64,000 nucleotides of DNA from DAITAZ01 sp036824045 (GCA_036824045.1 DAITAZ010000009.1:1-64000); one strand, 5' to 3'. Shown: positions 42,040 to 51,274, counted from the first letter of the stretch. Notes: generated by a model not told the origin, from the letters alone. A program made the numbers and translations.

Positions 42040-44589
42040 ATGAGCAAGCAACTGATCATTGCCGAAAAGCCTTCCGTAGCCCAGGACATCGCCCGGGCGT
42101 TAGGCGGCTTCACCAAACAGGGTGACTACCTGGAAAGCGACGACTTCGTGCTTTCGTCCGCCGTCGGCCATCTGCTGGAGCTGGCGGTGCCGGAGGAATA
42201 CGAGGTGAAGCGGGGCAAGTGGTCCTTCGCCCACCTTCCGGTGATCCCGCCCCAGTTCACCCTGCACCCGATCGAAAAGACCGAGGACAGGCTCAAGCTG
42301 CTGGCCCGGCTGATCAAGCGCAAGGATGTGAGCGGCCTGATCAACGCCTGTGACGCGGGGCGGGAAGGCGAACTGATCTTCAACTACATCGTTCAGCACG
42401 CCAAGTCGGACAAACCGATCACCCGGCTCTGGCTTCAGTCGATGACTCCTCAGGCGATCCGCGACGGTTTTGCCCGCCTGCGGGCCGCCCAGGAGGTGGA
42501 AGGTTTGCGCGCGGCGGCCATGTGCCGGGCCGAATCGGACTGGTTGATCGGGATCAATGGCACCCGGGCGATGACCGCCTTCAACTCCAAGACCGGCGGT
42601 TTCCATCTCACCACCGTTGGCCGCGTCCAGACCCCCACGCTCACCATCGTCATTGAGCGCGAGGAAAAGATCCGCAAGTTCATTCCCCGGGACTACTGGG
42701 AAGTGGACGCCACGTTCGCCGCCCAGGCAGGGGACTACCGGGGACGCTGGTTCGACGAGAAATTCCGCAAGAGCGATTCGGACGAGCATGCCCGGGCTGA
42801 CCGCATCTGGGATCAGGCCACCGCCGACGCCATTCGCGCCCGGTGCGAGGGCAAACCTGGCAAGGTGGAGGAAGAGAGCAAGCCCTCCACCCAGCTCTCG
42901 CCACTACTCTTCGACCTCACTTCCTTGCAACGGGAAGCCAACAGCCGGTTCGGTTTCTCCGCCAAAACCACGCTGGCGCTGGCCCAGGCCCTGTACGAAA
43001 AACACAAGGCCCTGACCTACCCCCGGACGGACTCGCGCGCCTTGCCGGAAGACTATCTCGGCACCGTCTCGGCAACCCTGCAGGCCTTGACCGATACCGG
43101 CTACGGCACCTTCGCCAGCCGGATCCTCGGCCAAGGCTGGGTGCGCCCCAACAAGCGCATCTTCAACAACGCCAAGATTTCCGACCACTTCGCCATCATT
43201 CCCACCGGGACCACGCCCAAGACCCTGAGCGAGGCGGAGCAAAAGCTCTACGACATGGTCACCCGGCGTTTCCTGGCGGTGTTCTTCCCGGCCGCGGAAT
43301 ATCTGGTCACAACCCGCATCACACGCATTGGCCAGGACGCTTTCAAGACCGAAGGCAAAATCCTGGTCAATCCGGGCTGGCTCGCCGTGTATGGCAAAGA
43401 GGCCACCCTGAGTGACGATGGTCCCCAGCTTGTTCCCGTCCAGCCCGGAGAAACCGTGCAGACCGAGTCGGTGGACATTTCCGCCCACCAGACCAAACCT
43501 CCCCCGCGATACACCGAAGCCACACTGCTGACCGCCATGGAAGGCGCCGGCAAGATGGTGGACGATGAGGAACTTCGCGCCGCCATGGCCGGGCGCGGCC
43601 TTGGCACGCCGGCCACCCGGGCGCAGATCATCGAAAACCTGATCTCCGAAACCTACCTGCACCGGGAAGGACGGGAACTCATCCCCACCGCCAAGGCCTT
43701 CCAGTTGCTCACGGCACTGCGCGGGCTCAAGATCGAGCAACTCTCGTCACCGGAGCTCACCGGCGAATGGGAATGGAAGCTGGCGCGCATGGAGCGGGGG
43801 GAGATGTCCCGTCCTGCCTTCATGCAGGAAATCGCGGCCATGACCCGGGACATTGTCGAGAAAGCCAAACAATACGAGAGCGATACGGTCCCCGGGGATT
43901 TCGCCACCCTGAACACCCCGTGCCCCCGCTGCGGCGGCACGGTCAAGGAGAACTACAAGAAATTCCAGTGCCAGGGCTGCGACTTCGCCCTGTGGAAGAT
44001 TGTGGCCGGCCGGCAATTCGAGATTCCCGAAATCGAGACCCTGCTCGCCAAACGGCATGTGGGTCCGCTGATCGGTTTCCGCAACAAGATGGGCAGGCTG
44101 TTCAACGCCGAGATCCGGCTCAACGATGCCTTGCAGCCGGAGTTCGATTTCGGTCAGGACAAGGACGATGACAAGGGCGAACCGGTGGATTTCAGCGACC
44201 AGCAGAGCTTGGGTGCCTGCCCCAAGTGTGGCGGCGGCGTGTTCGAACACGGCACTTCCTACGTCTGCGAGCGCTCGGTGGGTCCAGGCAAGAGCTGCGA
44301 TTTCCGCTCCGGCAAAATCATCCTCCAACAGCCGATCGAACGGGAGCAGATGACCAAGCTGCTGGCCACGGGCAAGACCGATTTGCTCAAGGGTTTCGTC
44401 TCGGCGCGCACCAAGCGCAAGTTCTCCGCCTTCCTGGTTCGCGGCACGGAAGGCAAGATTGGCTTCGAATTTGAAGCCAAGGCACCCAAAGCGCCCAAAG
44501 CATCCGGAAAAACCGCCAAGACCGCCGAACAAGACAACGAAGCGCCCGCCGCCGCGGAAGCCAAGACCCCACGCCGAAAGCGCGCCTGA
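42040..44589 (+). CDS. topB: DNA topoisomerase III-type enzyme
   Basis: Type IA topoisomerase of 849 residues. The Toprim domain opens with KQLIIAEKPSVAQDIA and has the DAGREGE metal motif; the catalytic tyrosine is in LTYPRTDSR (Y327). After the core (to about 620) come C-terminal zinc-finger-like segments with CPRCGG...CQGCDF and CPKCGG...CERSVGPGKSCDF, then a lysine/alanine-rich tail. It decatenates daughter chromosomes and resolves recombination intermediates. It follows smg after a 203-base gap. Confidence 0.94.
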   Translation: MSKQLIIAEKPSVAQDIARALGGFTKQGDYLESDDFVLSSAVGHLLELAVPEEYEVKRGKWSFAHLPVIPPQFTLHPIEKTEDRLKLLARLIKRKDVSGLINACDAGREGELIFNYIVQHAKSDKPITRLWLQSMTPQAIRDGFARLRAAQEVEGLRAAAMCRAESDWLIGINGTRAMTAFNSKTGGFHLTTVGRVQTPTLTIVIEREEKIRKFIPRDYWEVDATFAAQAGDYRGRWFDEKFRKSDSDEHARADRIWDQATADAIRARCEGKPGKVEEESKPSTQLSPLLFDLTSLQREANSRFGFSAKTTLALAQALYEKHKALTYPRTDSRALPEDYLGTVSATLQALTDTGYGTFASRILGQGWVRPNKRIFNNAKISDHFAIIPTGTTPKTLSEAEQKLYDMVTRRFLAVFFPAAEYLVTTRITRIGQDAFKTEGKILVNPGWLAVYGKEATLSDDGPQLVPVQPGETVQTESVDISAHQTKPPPRYTEATLLTAMEGAGKMVDDEELRAAMAGRGLGTPATRAQIIENLISETYLHREGRELIPTAKAFQLLTALRGLKIEQLSSPELTGEWEWKLARMERGEMSRPAFMQEIAAMTRDIVEKAKQYESDTVPGDFATLNTPCPRCGGTVKENYKKFQCQGCDFALWKIVAGRQFEIPEIETLLAKRHVGPLIGFRNKMGRLFNAEIRLNDALQPEFDFGQDKDDDKGEPVDFSDQQSLGACPKCGGGVFEHGTSYVCERSVGPGKSCDFRSGKIILQQPIEREQMTKLLATGKTDLLKGFVSARTKRKFSAFLVRGTEGKIGFEFEAKAPKAPKASGKTAKTAEQDNEAPAAAEAKTPRRKRA

Positions 44590-44608
44590 GCGCAATCGCC
44601 GTCAAGCC

Positions 44609-44630
44609 GAAGGCCGCTGTCGCGGCCTTC
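44609..44630 (+). terminator. Possible topB terminator hairpin
   Basis: Nine-base stem GAAGGCCGC / GCGGCCTTC (44609-44617 and 44622-44630) with a 4-base loop, 20 bases after the topB stop. The T content downstream is poor. Confidence 0.5.
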
Positions 44631-44855
44631 GTCGCTTTCATCCCTGGCTAACGTCCCCTCGGCCTTGCCGGCTGTCGCGCCGGGGAGACATCAATAACAC
44701 CATGATTTTTATAAATTTTCATTCAATGCACCAGCCGTTGGTCGGCTCCGGGAGACACCACAGGGCCGGGCCTGGCAGCGGAGCATTCCCCACAGCACCC
44801 CACCATTAGTTGATAAGATATTGAAATAAAACAATTTTTATCACACCCTCGGCAA

Positions 44856-44872
44856 CTGGCACGGTGTCTGCA
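44856..44872 (+). promoter_or_regulatory. Sigma54 (-24/-12) promoter
   Basis: CTGGCACGGTGTCTGCA matches the sigma54 consensus YTGGCACG-N4-TTGCW except for one position, with the correct ten bases between GG and GC. An AT-rich stretch immediately upstream could bend or bind IHF, as at many sigma54 promoters. No plus-strand gene follows before the convergent FAH gene, so the product would be a short RNA starting near 44884. Confidence 0.65.
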
Positions 44873-45014
44873 TAAGCAGGACTACAGCCTGACGCAGGAA
44901 GGTTCCCCGCCGACCGCGCTGACCCGGGCCTCTGCCCCTTGTCCTCACAGCCCGGACCAGCCGTACAGGTTGTCATCGGCCGCCGTGCCTGGCGGCCGGT
45001 GTTCCCCGGCAATC

Positions 45015-45071
45015 GTGGAGTCTGCCGCCGATCCCCCGTTCCCCACCTCCACAGTGGGCGGCAGGCTCCAC
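45015..45071. terminator. Long hairpin downstream of the FAH gene and the sigma54 promoter
   Basis: Fifteen-base arms 45015-45029 and 45057-45071 pair with a single G-U, around a 27-base loop. No U tract follows on either strand, so it may be a 3' stabilising structure or factor-dependent terminator. It starts ten bases past the FAH stop. Confidence 0.5.
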
Positions 45072-45081
45072 GAGCCGACTT

Positions 45082-45939
45082 TCACCCACCCCCGCCCGAC
45101 GCCGCCTCAAGGGTGTGGTGCTGTTCGCCCAATCCCTCGATGGCACAGCGCACCGTGTCTCCCGCCTTCAGAAACACCGGCTCGGGCTTGAGCCCCATGC
45201 CTACGCCCGGGGGCGTGCCGGTGGCAATCACGTCGCCCGGATAGAGCGTCATGAAACGGCTGATGTACGCCACCAGTGCGGCAACGCTGAAGATCATCTG
45301 CTCGGTATTGCTGTGCTGGTAACGCTGGCCATTGACGTCGAGCCACAGGGGCAGGCGTTGCACATCCGCCACCTCGTCAAGCGTGACCAGCCAGGGACCG
45401 AGGGGGGCGAAGCCCGGGTAACTCTTGCCCTTGACCCACTGGCCACCCTGCTCGAGTTGGTAGGCCCGCTCCGACATGTCGATGAAGGCAGCAAGTCCGG
45501 CCACACAGGCGAGCGCCTCGGCTTCCCCGACATGGCTCGCCACCCGACCCATCACCACAGCCAGCTCGACTTCCCAATCCACCTTGGCTGCTCCTGGCGG
45601 GACCGGGATGGGGTCCGTCGGCCCGGTCAGGCGGCAGCCTTTCATGAACAATACCGGCTCGCTGGGGATGGCCATGTTCGCCTCCCGGGCATGGTCGGCA
45701 TAGTTGAGGCCCACGCACACAATCTTGCCCCGCCCACCCACCGGTGGGCCCAGCCGCGGACAGCCTGCCACCCGGGGCAAAGCCGTCGGATCGAGCGTAG
45801 CGAGGACCGCCAGCCGCGCCGGATCGAGCGCCTCATCGGCCAGATCGGGCAGATGGTCGCCCAGATCCCGGATCTCGCCCTCCGGCCCCAGCATGCCCGG
45901 GCGCTCCTGCCCCGGAAGACCGAAACGCAACAGTTTCAT
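45082..45939 (-). CDS. Fumarylacetoacetate hydrolase-family protein
   Basis: 285-residue FAH-fold enzyme. The metal-binding and catalytic core includes VGLNYADHAREA, VDWEVELAVVMG, DMSERAYQ and the C-terminal GDVIATGTPPGVGMG, all standard for the ureidoglycolate lyase / 2-hydroxyhepta-2,4-diene-dioate isomerase branch. It splits or isomerises a C-C bond of a ketoacid, but the substrate is undetermined and no aromatic-degradation operon surrounds it. It follows the metallo-beta-lactamase gene on the same strand by 27 bases. Confidence 0.88.
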   Translation of the reverse strand: MKLLRFGLPGQERPGMLGPEGEIRDLGDHLPDLADEALDPARLAVLATLDPTALPRVAGCPRLGPPVGGRGKIVCVGLNYADHAREANMAIPSEPVLFMKGCRLTGPTDPIPVPPGAAKVDWEVELAVVMGRVASHVGEAEALACVAGLAAFIDMSERAYQLEQGGQWVKGKSYPGFAPLGPWLVTLDEVADVQRLPLWLDVNGQRYQHSNTEQMIFSVAALVAYISRFMTLYPGDVIATGTPPGVGMGLKPEPVFLKAGDTVRCAIEGLGEQHHTLEAASGGGG

Positions 45940-45966
45940 CGGCGCAGCTCCCTTCCCCTGGAATGC

Positions 45967-46602
45967 TCAGTCCCCCACATAGGGATTGGTACGTTGCTCG
46001 AAACCGAAGGTGGACATGGGGCCATGCCCGGGCACGAAAGACACTTCGGCCCCGAGGGGAAACAGCCGCTCACGGATGGAATTGATCAGCGTGTCGTAGT
46101 CACCCCGGGGGAAATCGGTGCGGCCAATGGAGCCACGGAAAAGAACGTCGCCGACGAAAGCCAGCTTGCTTGCCCGATCGTAGAACACCACGTGGCCGGG
46201 CGTGTGGCCGGGGCAATGGATCACCTCCAGCGTCACCTGCCCCACGCTGACCGTGTCACCCTGCTCCAGCCAGCGGTCAGGCACAAAGGCCTCCACACCC
46301 GGAAAACCGAACATCTTCGACTGCTGCGGCATGCCGTCGATCCAGAACTGGTCTTCCCGCTGCGGGCCCTCCACCGGCACGGCTGCCTGCCGCGCCAGGG
46401 CAGCCGTGCCACCGGCATGGTCGATGTGACCGTGGGTGATGAGGATCTTTTCCAGCGTGACACCTTCCTCCTCCACCGCCTGAAGGATGCGGGGCAGATC
46501 GCCTCCCGGGTCCACCACGGCGGCGCGCCGCGTTTCACTGCACCAGATCAGGGAGCAGTTCTGCTCAAAAGGGGTGACGGGCACAATTCGATGTTTCAGC
46601 AC
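45967..46602 (-). CDS. MBL-fold hydrolase (glyoxalase II-like, YcbL type)
   Basis: 211-residue metallo-beta-lactamase-fold protein with THGHIDHAGG, a third ligand region HCPGHTPGHVVFY, GDVLFRGSIGRTDFP and a last histidine in FVPGHGPMST. The short length and the lack of the C-terminal glutathione-binding domain place it with YcbL-like type II glyoxalases. It is divergent from htrA, 155 bases away, and upstream of the FAH gene on the same strand. Confidence 0.9.
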   Translation of the reverse strand: MLKHRIVPVTPFEQNCSLIWCSETRRAAVVDPGGDLPRILQAVEEEGVTLEKILITHGHIDHAGGTAALARQAAVPVEGPQREDQFWIDGMPQQSKMFGFPGVEAFVPDRWLEQGDTVSVGQVTLEVIHCPGHTPGHVVFYDRASKLAFVGDVLFRGSIGRTDFPRGDYDTLINSIRERLFPLGAEVSFVPGHGPMSTFGFEQRTNPYVGD

Positions 46603-46703
46603 AGCTTGATGCTCCGGGAAAAAGCCCCATTGTCACCCAGAGCCCCCTGCCTGCGAAGGTTCGCCCGTGGATCCATACCCGGGAGTAAGCAAATGTAAGG
46701 CCC

Positions 46704-46732
46704 GGAACTCATTCGGGGCAGGCGGGCTCTAT
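46704..46732 (+). promoter_or_regulatory. Sigma-E-like promoter of the HtrA gene
   Basis: GGAACTC (46704-46710), 17-base spacer, TCTAT (46728-46732), close to the sigma-E pattern GGAACTT-N16-TCTGA. It lies 25 bases before the htrA start. The pattern fits the known envelope-stress control of degP genes but is based on a short match. Confidence 0.5.
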
Positions 46733-46757
46733 ATGCGCTCAAGGAGGATTCTGGCAA

Positions 46758-48230
46758 ATGGCCATCAACAAGACCCGACTCACCGTACTCACCGTCGCCG
46801 CCGGCCTGGCGGTGGCTGCCTGCCTGGATCAGGGCAGTGCGCTCATCAACAACTCCCACGCCAATCAGACAGCCGCTCCCCCCGCACCGCTGGTCTCCGC
46901 CCGCGGGCTGCCGGACTTCAGCACGCTGGTGGATACCGTCGGCCCGGCCGTGGTCAATATCAGCGTCACCCAGATGGTGCGCACCACCGGCGGGGATGAC
47001 CTGGACCTGAACGACCCCTTCTTCGACTTTCTGCGCCGTCACGGCTTCCCCGTGCCCCAGGCGCCGGGCGGGCGAGGCGGTCCGGCACAACCGGAAACCA
47101 GCAAGGGCGTGGGCTCGGGCTTCATCGTCAGCGACGATGGCTATGTGCTGACCAATGCCCACGTGGTGGCTGACGCCAAGGAAGTGAAGGTCAAGCTCAC
47201 CGACAAGCGCGAATTCAAGGCCAAGGTGGTAGGGCTGGACAAACGCACCGACGTGGCCCTGATCAAGCTGGAAGCCAAGGGCCTGCCCACCGTGAGGATC
47301 GGCAACGCGGACAAGGCCCGGGTGGGTGAATGGGTGGCAGCCATCGGTTCGCCTTTCGGCTTCGAGAACACCGTAACGGCCGGCATCATCAGCGCCAAGG
47401 CCCGCCGCCTGCCGGACGAGACCTATGTACCCTTCCTGCAAACGGACGTCGCCATCAACCCGGGCAACTCCGGCGGCCCCCTGTTCAACCTCAATGGCGA
47501 GGTGATCGGGATCAACTCCCAGATCTACAGCCGGTCAGGCGGCTTCATGGGGATTTCCTTCGCCATCCCCATCGACGTGGCCATGAAGGTCAAAGACCAG
47601 CTGCAGAAGCACGGCAAAGTTTCCCGCGGACGCCTGGGCGTTGGCATCCAGGAACTGACTCCGGATCTGGCCGAAACCTTCGGCCTCAAGGATACCAAGG
47701 GCGCCCTGGTGGCCCAGGTGGAGAAAGGCAGCCCCGCCGAGAAAGCCGGCCTGCAGCAAGGTGACGTGATCCACGCGGTCAACGGCACCGCCGTGCAGGA
47801 CGCGGCCGACCTCTCCCGCCTGGTGGGTGAAGCCCGCCCTGGACAGGAAGTGAAGCTTTCCCTCTGGCGCCAGGGCAACCGCAAGGAAGTGTCCGCCACC
47901 CTGGTGGAGATGCCCAGCGATACGCCCCTGGCTGCCAAGGCACCGGCGGCGGGTCAGCCCTCGGTTGCAAAGCTGGGCGTCCAGGTCAGGCCCCTGTCGG
48001 CAGTGGAGCAGCAGCAACTGGGGCTCAATGGCGGTGTGCGGGTGGAGAGTGTGGAAGGCCCCGCAGCCCGGGCAGGCATCCAGAACGGCGATGTGATCCT
48101 GGGGGTCAACAACCGGCCGGTTTCCGATCCGTCCGAACTGGCGGCATTGGTCGCCCAGGGCGGGAACCGGATTGCGCTGCTGGTCCAACGCGGCGGTGCC
48201 CGCCTGTACGTTCCCATCCGCTTGGGCTGA
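46758..48230 (+). CDS. HtrA/DegP-family periplasmic serine protease
   Basis: 490-residue periplasmic protease and chaperone with an N-terminal export signal (about 1-25; a possible lipobox AAC at 22). The trypsin-like domain has the full triad: H135 in TNAHVVAD, D165 in RTDVALIK and S238 in GNSGGPLF. Two PDZ domains follow (about 290-375 and 400-490). An AAGGAGG precedes the ATG. In many relatives this gene lies in the rpoE-rse cluster; here it stands alone with a sigma-E-like promoter. Confidence 0.94.
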   Translation: MAINKTRLTVLTVAAGLAVAACLDQGSALINNSHANQTAAPPAPLVSARGLPDFSTLVDTVGPAVVNISVTQMVRTTGGDDLDLNDPFFDFLRRHGFPVPQAPGGRGGPAQPETSKGVGSGFIVSDDGYVLTNAHVVADAKEVKVKLTDKREFKAKVVGLDKRTDVALIKLEAKGLPTVRIGNADKARVGEWVAAIGSPFGFENTVTAGIISAKARRLPDETYVPFLQTDVAINPGNSGGPLFNLNGEVIGINSQIYSRSGGFMGISFAIPIDVAMKVKDQLQKHGKVSRGRLGVGIQELTPDLAETFGLKDTKGALVAQVEKGSPAEKAGLQQGDVIHAVNGTAVQDAADLSRLVGEARPGQEVKLSLWRQGNRKEVSATLVEMPSDTPLAAKAPAAGQPSVAKLGVQVRPLSAVEQQQLGLNGGVRVESVEGPAARAGIQNGDVILGVNNRPVSDPSELAALVAQGGNRIALLVQRGGARLYVPIRLG

Positions 48231-48247
48231 AGATCAGGTTTTTCCAC

Positions 48248-48275
48248 AGGCTGTGGGCAGAGACGCCCACAGCCT
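48248..48275 (+). terminator. Hairpin just after the HtrA gene
   Basis: Perfect 11-base arms AGGCTGTGGGC / GCCCACAGCCT (48248-48258 and 48265-48275) with a 6-base loop. No T tract. Confidence 0.5.
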
Positions 48276-48288
48276 CCGGGCAACCTCC

Positions 48289-48331
48289 AACGGGGCGGAG
48301 AGCAAGGTTTCACGGTGCTCTCCGCCCCGTT
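48289..48331 (+). terminator. Perfect 16-bp hairpin
   Basis: Arms 48289-48304 and 48316-48331 are perfect reverse complements with an 11-base loop. It follows the first hairpin by 13 bases; together they probably end htrA transcription before the DnaA-box region. Confidence 0.65.
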
Positions 48332-49021
48332 GCCGTTCACCGTTGCGATCCATGCAGAAGCGGCTCCACCTTTTTATGCACACCTCGGTGGGCGGGAGGG
48401 CATTTCGTCGGGTACACGGGATAAGTCCGGAACATCCAGGCAGACAATTTGTGCACAACCTGCCCCGTCTGCACTTGGTCCAAAACAGGCAACATTTCAT
48501 CCACACCCGTTCCAGAGCTTTGTGCCCAGCATTACTCTCTCATCAACATGATGATTTGTTTGAAAAAAAATGCCTTATCCACAGATTTCGGCCGCCTATG
48601 TTTACAGTTGTTATTTATTTAAATAAAACCTGTATACAAACCCTGTGAACACCAATTTCGGTTCCCGCAGCGGTGCAACCAGGAAAGCAAAAGCGCAAAA
48701 AACCAGTCCTGCCACCGACGCACAGATCCGGAGTGGCTGATTCAGGACAGAGGAAAAGAAGCAGGAGGAGTGGAAGCGAAAAGGTGGCCGGTGCCATCAG
48801 GTACCGGCCCAAAAAAGACCAGAGAAAGGATTGAAAAATCCACGGGCAAGATTCTAGCGATCCGGCACAACAGGAGATCCGGGGGATTGGCGGGCAATTA
48901 CCGGGTTATTCCCCCGGCTCGGACCAAAGGGAAAGGCTGGTGTAAGATGCTGCGGCACGCCGCAGTCCGCTTACCCGAACTGCGGCGTTTTGCCCTCGAT
49001 ACCAACTAGAAGAGAACAGCC

Positions 49022-50305
49022 ATGGTTCCACATTTGACGACGGCCCTGACCGGCCCGTTGCTGGAGCTGGAGAAAACCCTGCTGGCCGCTGATACGGCCA
49101 TTGAACACTGGATCCGCCTGAAGTGGCTGGAGCACACGCCGCCCTTCTACGCCTCGGTGGATTTGCGCAATGCCGGCTTCAAGCTGGCGCCGGTGGATAC
49201 CAACCTCTTCCCGGGCGGCTTCAACAATCTCGCGCCTGCGCTGGAGCCCCTGTGCGTGCAGGCGGCCATGAGCGCGGTGGAAAAGGTCTGTCCGGAGGCC
49301 CGCAACCTGCTGCTGGTGCCCGAAAGCCACACCCGCAACCTGTTCTACCTGACCAACGTGGCGCGGCTGACCCGCATCCTCCATCACGCGGGCCTGAACG
49401 TGCGGGTGGGCAGCCTGATCCCCGACCTGACCGAGCCCACGCCCGTGGCCTTGCCGGATGGCAGCAGCGTGTTGCTCGAGCCCCTGGTGCGTGGCGCGCG
49501 GCGCCTGGGCCTCAAGGATTTTGACCCCTGTGCCATTTTGCTCAACAACGACCTTTCCGGTGGCGTGCCTCCGGTGCTCGAAGGCCTGCACGAGCAATGG
49601 CTGATCCCGCCCCTGCACGCGGGCTGGCATGCGCGCAAGAAGTCCACCCATTTCAGTGCCTATGAGCGGGTGGCGACCGAGTTTGCCGGAATGCTGGGCA
49701 TCGACCCGTGGCTGCTCAATCCCTATTTCGGCGTGTGCCAGGAGCTGGATTTCTGGGAACGCAAGGGCGAGGAATGTCTGGCCGCGACAGTGGATCTGGT
49801 GCTGGAGCGGATCCGCGCCAAGTACCGGGAATACGGCATCGACGAGAAACCCTTTGTGATCGTCAAGGCTGATGCCGGCACCTACGGCATGGGCATCATG
49901 ACCGTGCGTGACCCTTCCGAAGTGCGCGAGCTCAATCGCAAGGAACGGAAGAAGATGGCGGTGGTGAAGGAGGGGATGGAAGTCACCCAGGTCCTGATCC
50001 AGGAGGGGGTGCCCACGGTCGAAACGGTGGAAGGCGGCGTGGCCGAACCGGTGGTGTACATGATCGACCGCTACGTGGTCGGAGGTTTCTACCGGGTGCA
50101 CGGCGCCCGCGGCCGGGACGAGAACCTCAACGCACCGGGCATGCACTTCCAGCCCCTGGCCTTCGAGACCGCCTGCTCGCTGCCCGACTGTGCCCAGGCG
50201 CCGGAGGCGGCACCCAACCGTTTCTACACCTACGGCGTGGTGGCACGGCTAGCCCTGCTGGCCGCCGCGCTGGAACTGGAGCAGACTGCTCCACCCGCAG
50301 ACTGA
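49022..50305 (+). CDS. gshA: Glutamate-cysteine ligase (proteobacterial GshA, ATP-grasp-like)
   Basis: First step of glutathione synthesis. The 427-residue protein belongs to the third family of glutamate-cysteine ligases seen in beta- and acidophilic proteobacteria, unrelated to the E. coli enzyme. Recognisable patterns are YASVDLRNAGFKLAPVDTN, the VKADAGTYGMGIM nucleotide-binding loop and MIDRYVVGGFYRVH with N-rich metal site (DENLNAPG). It is followed by gshB after 21 bases. Confidence 0.92.
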   Translation: MVPHLTTALTGPLLELEKTLLAADTAIEHWIRLKWLEHTPPFYASVDLRNAGFKLAPVDTNLFPGGFNNLAPALEPLCVQAAMSAVEKVCPEARNLLLVPESHTRNLFYLTNVARLTRILHHAGLNVRVGSLIPDLTEPTPVALPDGSSVLLEPLVRGARRLGLKDFDPCAILLNNDLSGGVPPVLEGLHEQWLIPPLHAGWHARKKSTHFSAYERVATEFAGMLGIDPWLLNPYFGVCQELDFWERKGEECLAATVDLVLERIRAKYREYGIDEKPFVIVKADAGTYGMGIMTVRDPSEVRELNRKERKKMAVVKEGMEVTQVLIQEGVPTVETVEGGVAEPVVYMIDRYVVGGFYRVHGARGRDENLNAPGMHFQPLAFETACSLPDCAQAPEAAPNRFYTYGVVARLALLAAALELEQTAPPAD

Positions 50306-50326
50306 ACCCGTGCCGGAGCCATCGCC

Positions 50327-51274
50327 ATGCGTCTTGCCTTCATTGTCGATCCGCTCGATCACCTCAAGGCCTACAAGGACTCCTCCATCGCCATGATGCG
50401 GGAGGCCCACCGCCGGGGCCATCAGGTCTGCGCGGTCATGCGCGAAACCCTGGCCTGGCGGGAAGGGGCGGTTTCGGCGGCGGCCACGCCCTTGACCCTG
50501 TTTGCCGACGACAAGCACTGGTTCGAGCCCGGAGAAACCCGTCGCGAGCCCCTTACCGCTTTCGACGCGGTGCTGATGCGGCAGGATCCTCCCTTCGATT
50601 TCGAGTACATCACCGCCACCTGGCTGCTGGAGCGGGCGGTGAAAGATGGAGCCCGGGTATTCAACGACCCCCGCGCGATCCGCGATCATTCCGAGAAGGT
50701 TTCGATCACCGAGTTTGGCAACCTGGCTCCCACCACTCTGGTGGCGCGGGCGGCGGCGGACCTCAACGCCTTCATCGACGAGCTGGGTGACGTGGTCCTC
50801 AAGCCGCTGGACGGCATGGGCGGAAGCTCCATCTTCCGGGTGCGGCGGAACGACCCCAACCGCAACGTGATCATCGAGACCCTGACCGACCATGGGCGGC
50901 GCACGGTGATGGCGCAACGCTTCATTCCGGAGATCGTGGACGGGGACAAGCGGGTATTGCTCATCGGCGGTCGGGTGGTGCCTTTTTGCCTGGCGCGCAT
51001 TCCCATGGCCGGAGAAACCCGCGGCAATCTGGCAGCGGGCGGGCGCGGCGTGGCGCGGCCGCTCACTGCCCGGGACCGGGAAATCGCCGAGACGCTGGCG
51101 CCGGTGATGCACAGCCGGGGCCTGTTGCTGGTGGGCATCGACATCATCGGTGACCATCTCACCGAGGTGAACGTCACCAGCCCCACCTGCTTTGTGGAGA
51201 TCACCCGGCAGAGCGGCTTCGACGTGCCCGCCCTGTATGTGGACGCGCTCGAGGCCGCGTGCCGGCAAGCTTGA
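50327..51274 (+). CDS. gshB: Glutathione synthetase
   Basis: Adds glycine to gamma-glutamylcysteine. The 315-residue ATP-grasp protein has MRLAFIVDPLDHLKAYKDSS, LMRQDPPFDFEY, the lysine-containing VVLKPLDGMGGSSIF and the metal-binding EVNVTSPTCF. It lies in one operon with gshA and overlaps the apbE start by 16 bases. Confidence 0.96.
   Translation: MRLAFIVDPLDHLKAYKDSSIAMMREAHRRGHQVCAVMRETLAWREGAVSAAATPLTLFADDKHWFEPGETRREPLTAFDAVLMRQDPPFDFEYITATWLLERAVKDGARVFNDPRAIRDHSEKVSITEFGNLAPTTLVARAAADLNAFIDELGDVVLKPLDGMGGSSIFRVRRNDPNRNVIIETLTDHGRRTVMAQRFIPEIVDGDKRVLLIGGRVVPFCLARIPMAGETRGNLAAGGRGVARPLTARDREIAETLAPVMHSRGLLLVGIDIIGDHLTEVNVTSPTCFVEITRQSGFDVPALYVDALEAACRQA

Larger units (their letters stand above)
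44590..45081. other. 492-base noncoding region between convergent topB and FAH genes
   Basis: No convincing gene. It holds a weak topB terminator hairpin (44609-44630), AT-rich stretches far below local GC content (44699-44728 and 44812-44845), a near-consensus sigma54 promoter (44856-44872) and a long hairpin (45015-45071). The combination suggests a regulated small RNA rather than a silent spacer. Confidence 0.6.
48231..49021. other. Large noncoding region with DnaA-box cluster and AT-rich tract (candidate origin)
   Basis: A 791-base gene-free region. Plus-strand DnaA boxes: TTTTCCACA (48240-48248), TTATGCACA (48374-48382), TTGTGCACA (48449-48457, palindromic), TCATCCACA (48497-48505) and the perfect TTATCCACA (48575-48583). 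An AT-rich tract (48598-48640) with TTATTTATTTAAATAAAA follows the last box, and an A8 run lies at 48563-48570. All boxes point toward the AT tract, as in replication origins. dnaA, rpmH and gidA are not in the window. 48650-49021 is purine-rich and shows nothing I can name. Confidence 0.55.
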
